Source: SFEL01 sp964392455
GTDB lineage: Bacteria; Bacillota; Clostridia; Christensenellales; CAG-138
Length of the DNA stretch: 36,745 nt
Assembly (NCBI GenBank): GCA_964392455.1
Contig: CAYMPG010000019.1
Span: 1-36,745, forward strand
Reading direction: 5' to 3'
Shown one piece after another: positions 36,070 through 36,745 of this stretch. A program made the translations under genes and the position numbers. The notes under the pieces were generated by a model. That model was not told the origin of the DNA and did not search any database. It saw only the letters and a list, made by a program, of their open reading frames with translations. Positions within the stretch are counted from its first letter, which is position 1, and each line of letters starts with the position of its first letter.

Positions 36070-36745
36070 TTAGCCAAGGAAGCTCTGGATTTGAGCGAAC
36101 AGAACGATGGCCATGATTACGGGTACTACAAACTTGAAGCAGAAGTTGAAGTACTTGTAAGCAGTGAACTTCTTGCCACAGTTTTCGCATTCCTCTGCGA
36201 CCATCTTGGTGCCGAATACCCAGCCGATGAGGATGCTCATTACCATTGCGCCAATGGGCATCAGAACGCCCTCTGCCAGGAAGTCATAGAAGTCAAGCCA
36301 GTCAGCGGTGGCAGCCATGGTGGGCAGGTTGAACATAACGGCGGGGTTGTTAATCCATGCGCCGCCAGCAACGTTGGTGCCGAGGCCGTCAAGAGCGGTG
36401 GGCAGGCCTACGATGAAGGCGATAACGGCCATGATGATGGTCATCTTCTTACGGGCAGGATCCTTGCCCTGCTCAATGCGCTTGTCGATGAGGAAGGTGG
36501 TGCAGACCTCAAGCAGGGAGATAGAGGAGGTGATGGCAGCAATGAGTACCAGGAAGTAGAACAGGAAGCCCATTATGTTGCCAATGGTGCCGCCCATGCC
36601 CTTGAGGAACACGGTCTGCATGGAGTTGAACAGCAGGCCGGGGCCAGCGCCGTATTCGAGGCCGTAAGCGGAGCAGGCAGGCATAACAGCCATACTGGCC
36701 ATGATAGCTACGATAGTATCGGCTACGGGGATGATGACGGCATTG
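36070..36745 (-). CDS. Sodium-dependent (NSS/SNF) transporter, partial
   Basis: About 225 C-terminal residues; the gene runs off the right edge. Several membrane helices carry NSS-family features: MPACSAYGLEYGAGPGLLF, the SITSSISLLE-like stretch AAITSSISLLEVCTTFLIDK, and GLPTALDGLGTN. NSS proteins import amino acids or related compounds with sodium. The C-terminal loop has an ECENCGKK Cys pair of unclear meaning. ATA is nearly absent and ATC, CGC and GGT-type codons are preferred, unlike most neighbours, so it is likely highly expressed. The start and promoter are outside the window. Confidence 0.92.
   Translation of the reverse strand, partial: NAVIIPVADTIVAIMASMAVMPACSAYGLEYGAGPGLLFNSMQTVFLKGMGGTIGNIMGFLFYFLVLIAAITSSISLLEVCTTFLIDKRIEQGKDPARKKMTIIMAVIAFIVGLPTALDGLGTNVAGGAWINNPAVMFNLPTMAATADWLDFYDFLAEGVLMPIGAMVMSILIGWVFGTKMVAEECENCGKKFTAYKYFNFCFKFVVPVIMAIVLFAQIQSFLG

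Overview
The window looks like a chromosomal segment of an anaerobic, spore-lineage Bacillota (class Clostridia), probably a gut organism. The evidence is spmA/spmB-type spore maturation genes, a single-chain pyruvate:ferredoxin oxidoreductase, rubredoxin, an SdpR/SdpI pair, PadR and RpiR regulators, strong AGGAGG ribosome binding sites, and TTGACA/TATAAT promoters. The genus cannot be fixed from sequence alone. Most genes use ATA (Ile) and AGG (Arg) freely. A few genes (yedE, the tusA-like gene, nifJ and the sodium symporter) avoid ATA and look highly expressed. No rRNA, tRNA, IS element, prophage or CRISPR array was seen.

Layout. 1-0.7 kb: non-coding, with structured repeats. 0.7-2.5 kb: leftward PadR regulator plus a HAAS-SEDS fusion membrane protein. 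2.5-4.0 kb: sdpR-sdpI-ybaK operon behind a triple operator. 4.1-7.0 kb: cysteine desulfurase diverging from yedE, a TusA-like carrier and a DUF3343 protein, a sulfur/selenium handling set. 7.0-7.5 kb: repeat-rich non-coding DNA. 7.5-10.1 kb: typA-prsW. 10.2-11.1 kb: TPP riboswitch and thiT. 11.2-12.2 kb: azlCD. 12.4-13.9 kb: acyltransferase and PAP2-type lipid genes. 14.0-16.5 kb: TetR-led run of small membrane and hypothetical genes, ending in a decayed GNAT gene and yjdF. 16.7-17.2 kb: rubredoxin and a 53-residue membrane protein. 17.4-27.2 kb: LysR, lipoate ligase, glycine riboswitch and a full glycine cleavage operon whose first gene is a GcvT-serine hydroxymethyltransferase fusion. 27.3-30.8 kb: nifJ. 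31.1-32.7 kb: RpiR regulator and PHP phosphoesterase. 32.8-34.6 kb: spmA-spmB-comB. 34.7-36.0 kb: PAP2 remnant, HD-domain protein and a repeat-rich gap. 36.1 kb to the end: partial sodium-dependent symporter.

The main functional unit is the glycine island. A glycine riboswitch with its own terminator controls gcvT-glyA, gcvH, gcvPA, gcvPB and lpdA, and a lipoate ligase just upstream can charge GcvH. The fusion joins the enzyme that makes 5,10-methylene-THF from glycine to the one that uses it to make serine, so two glycines could become serine + CO2 + NH3 on one polypeptide. NADH/NADPH and pyruvate metabolism (serine to pyruvate to acetyl-CoA through NifJ) would follow on.

The points most worth a second look are the GcvT-SHMT fusion, the HAAS-SEDS protein in which the usual catalytic Asp appears to be Asn, the desulfurase/YedE/TusA/DUF3343 set without a visible selD, the three near-identical operators before sdpR, the internally deleted GNAT gene in front of yjdF, and dispersed structured repeats shared by the gaps at about 0.1-0.45 kb and 7.1-7.3 kb.
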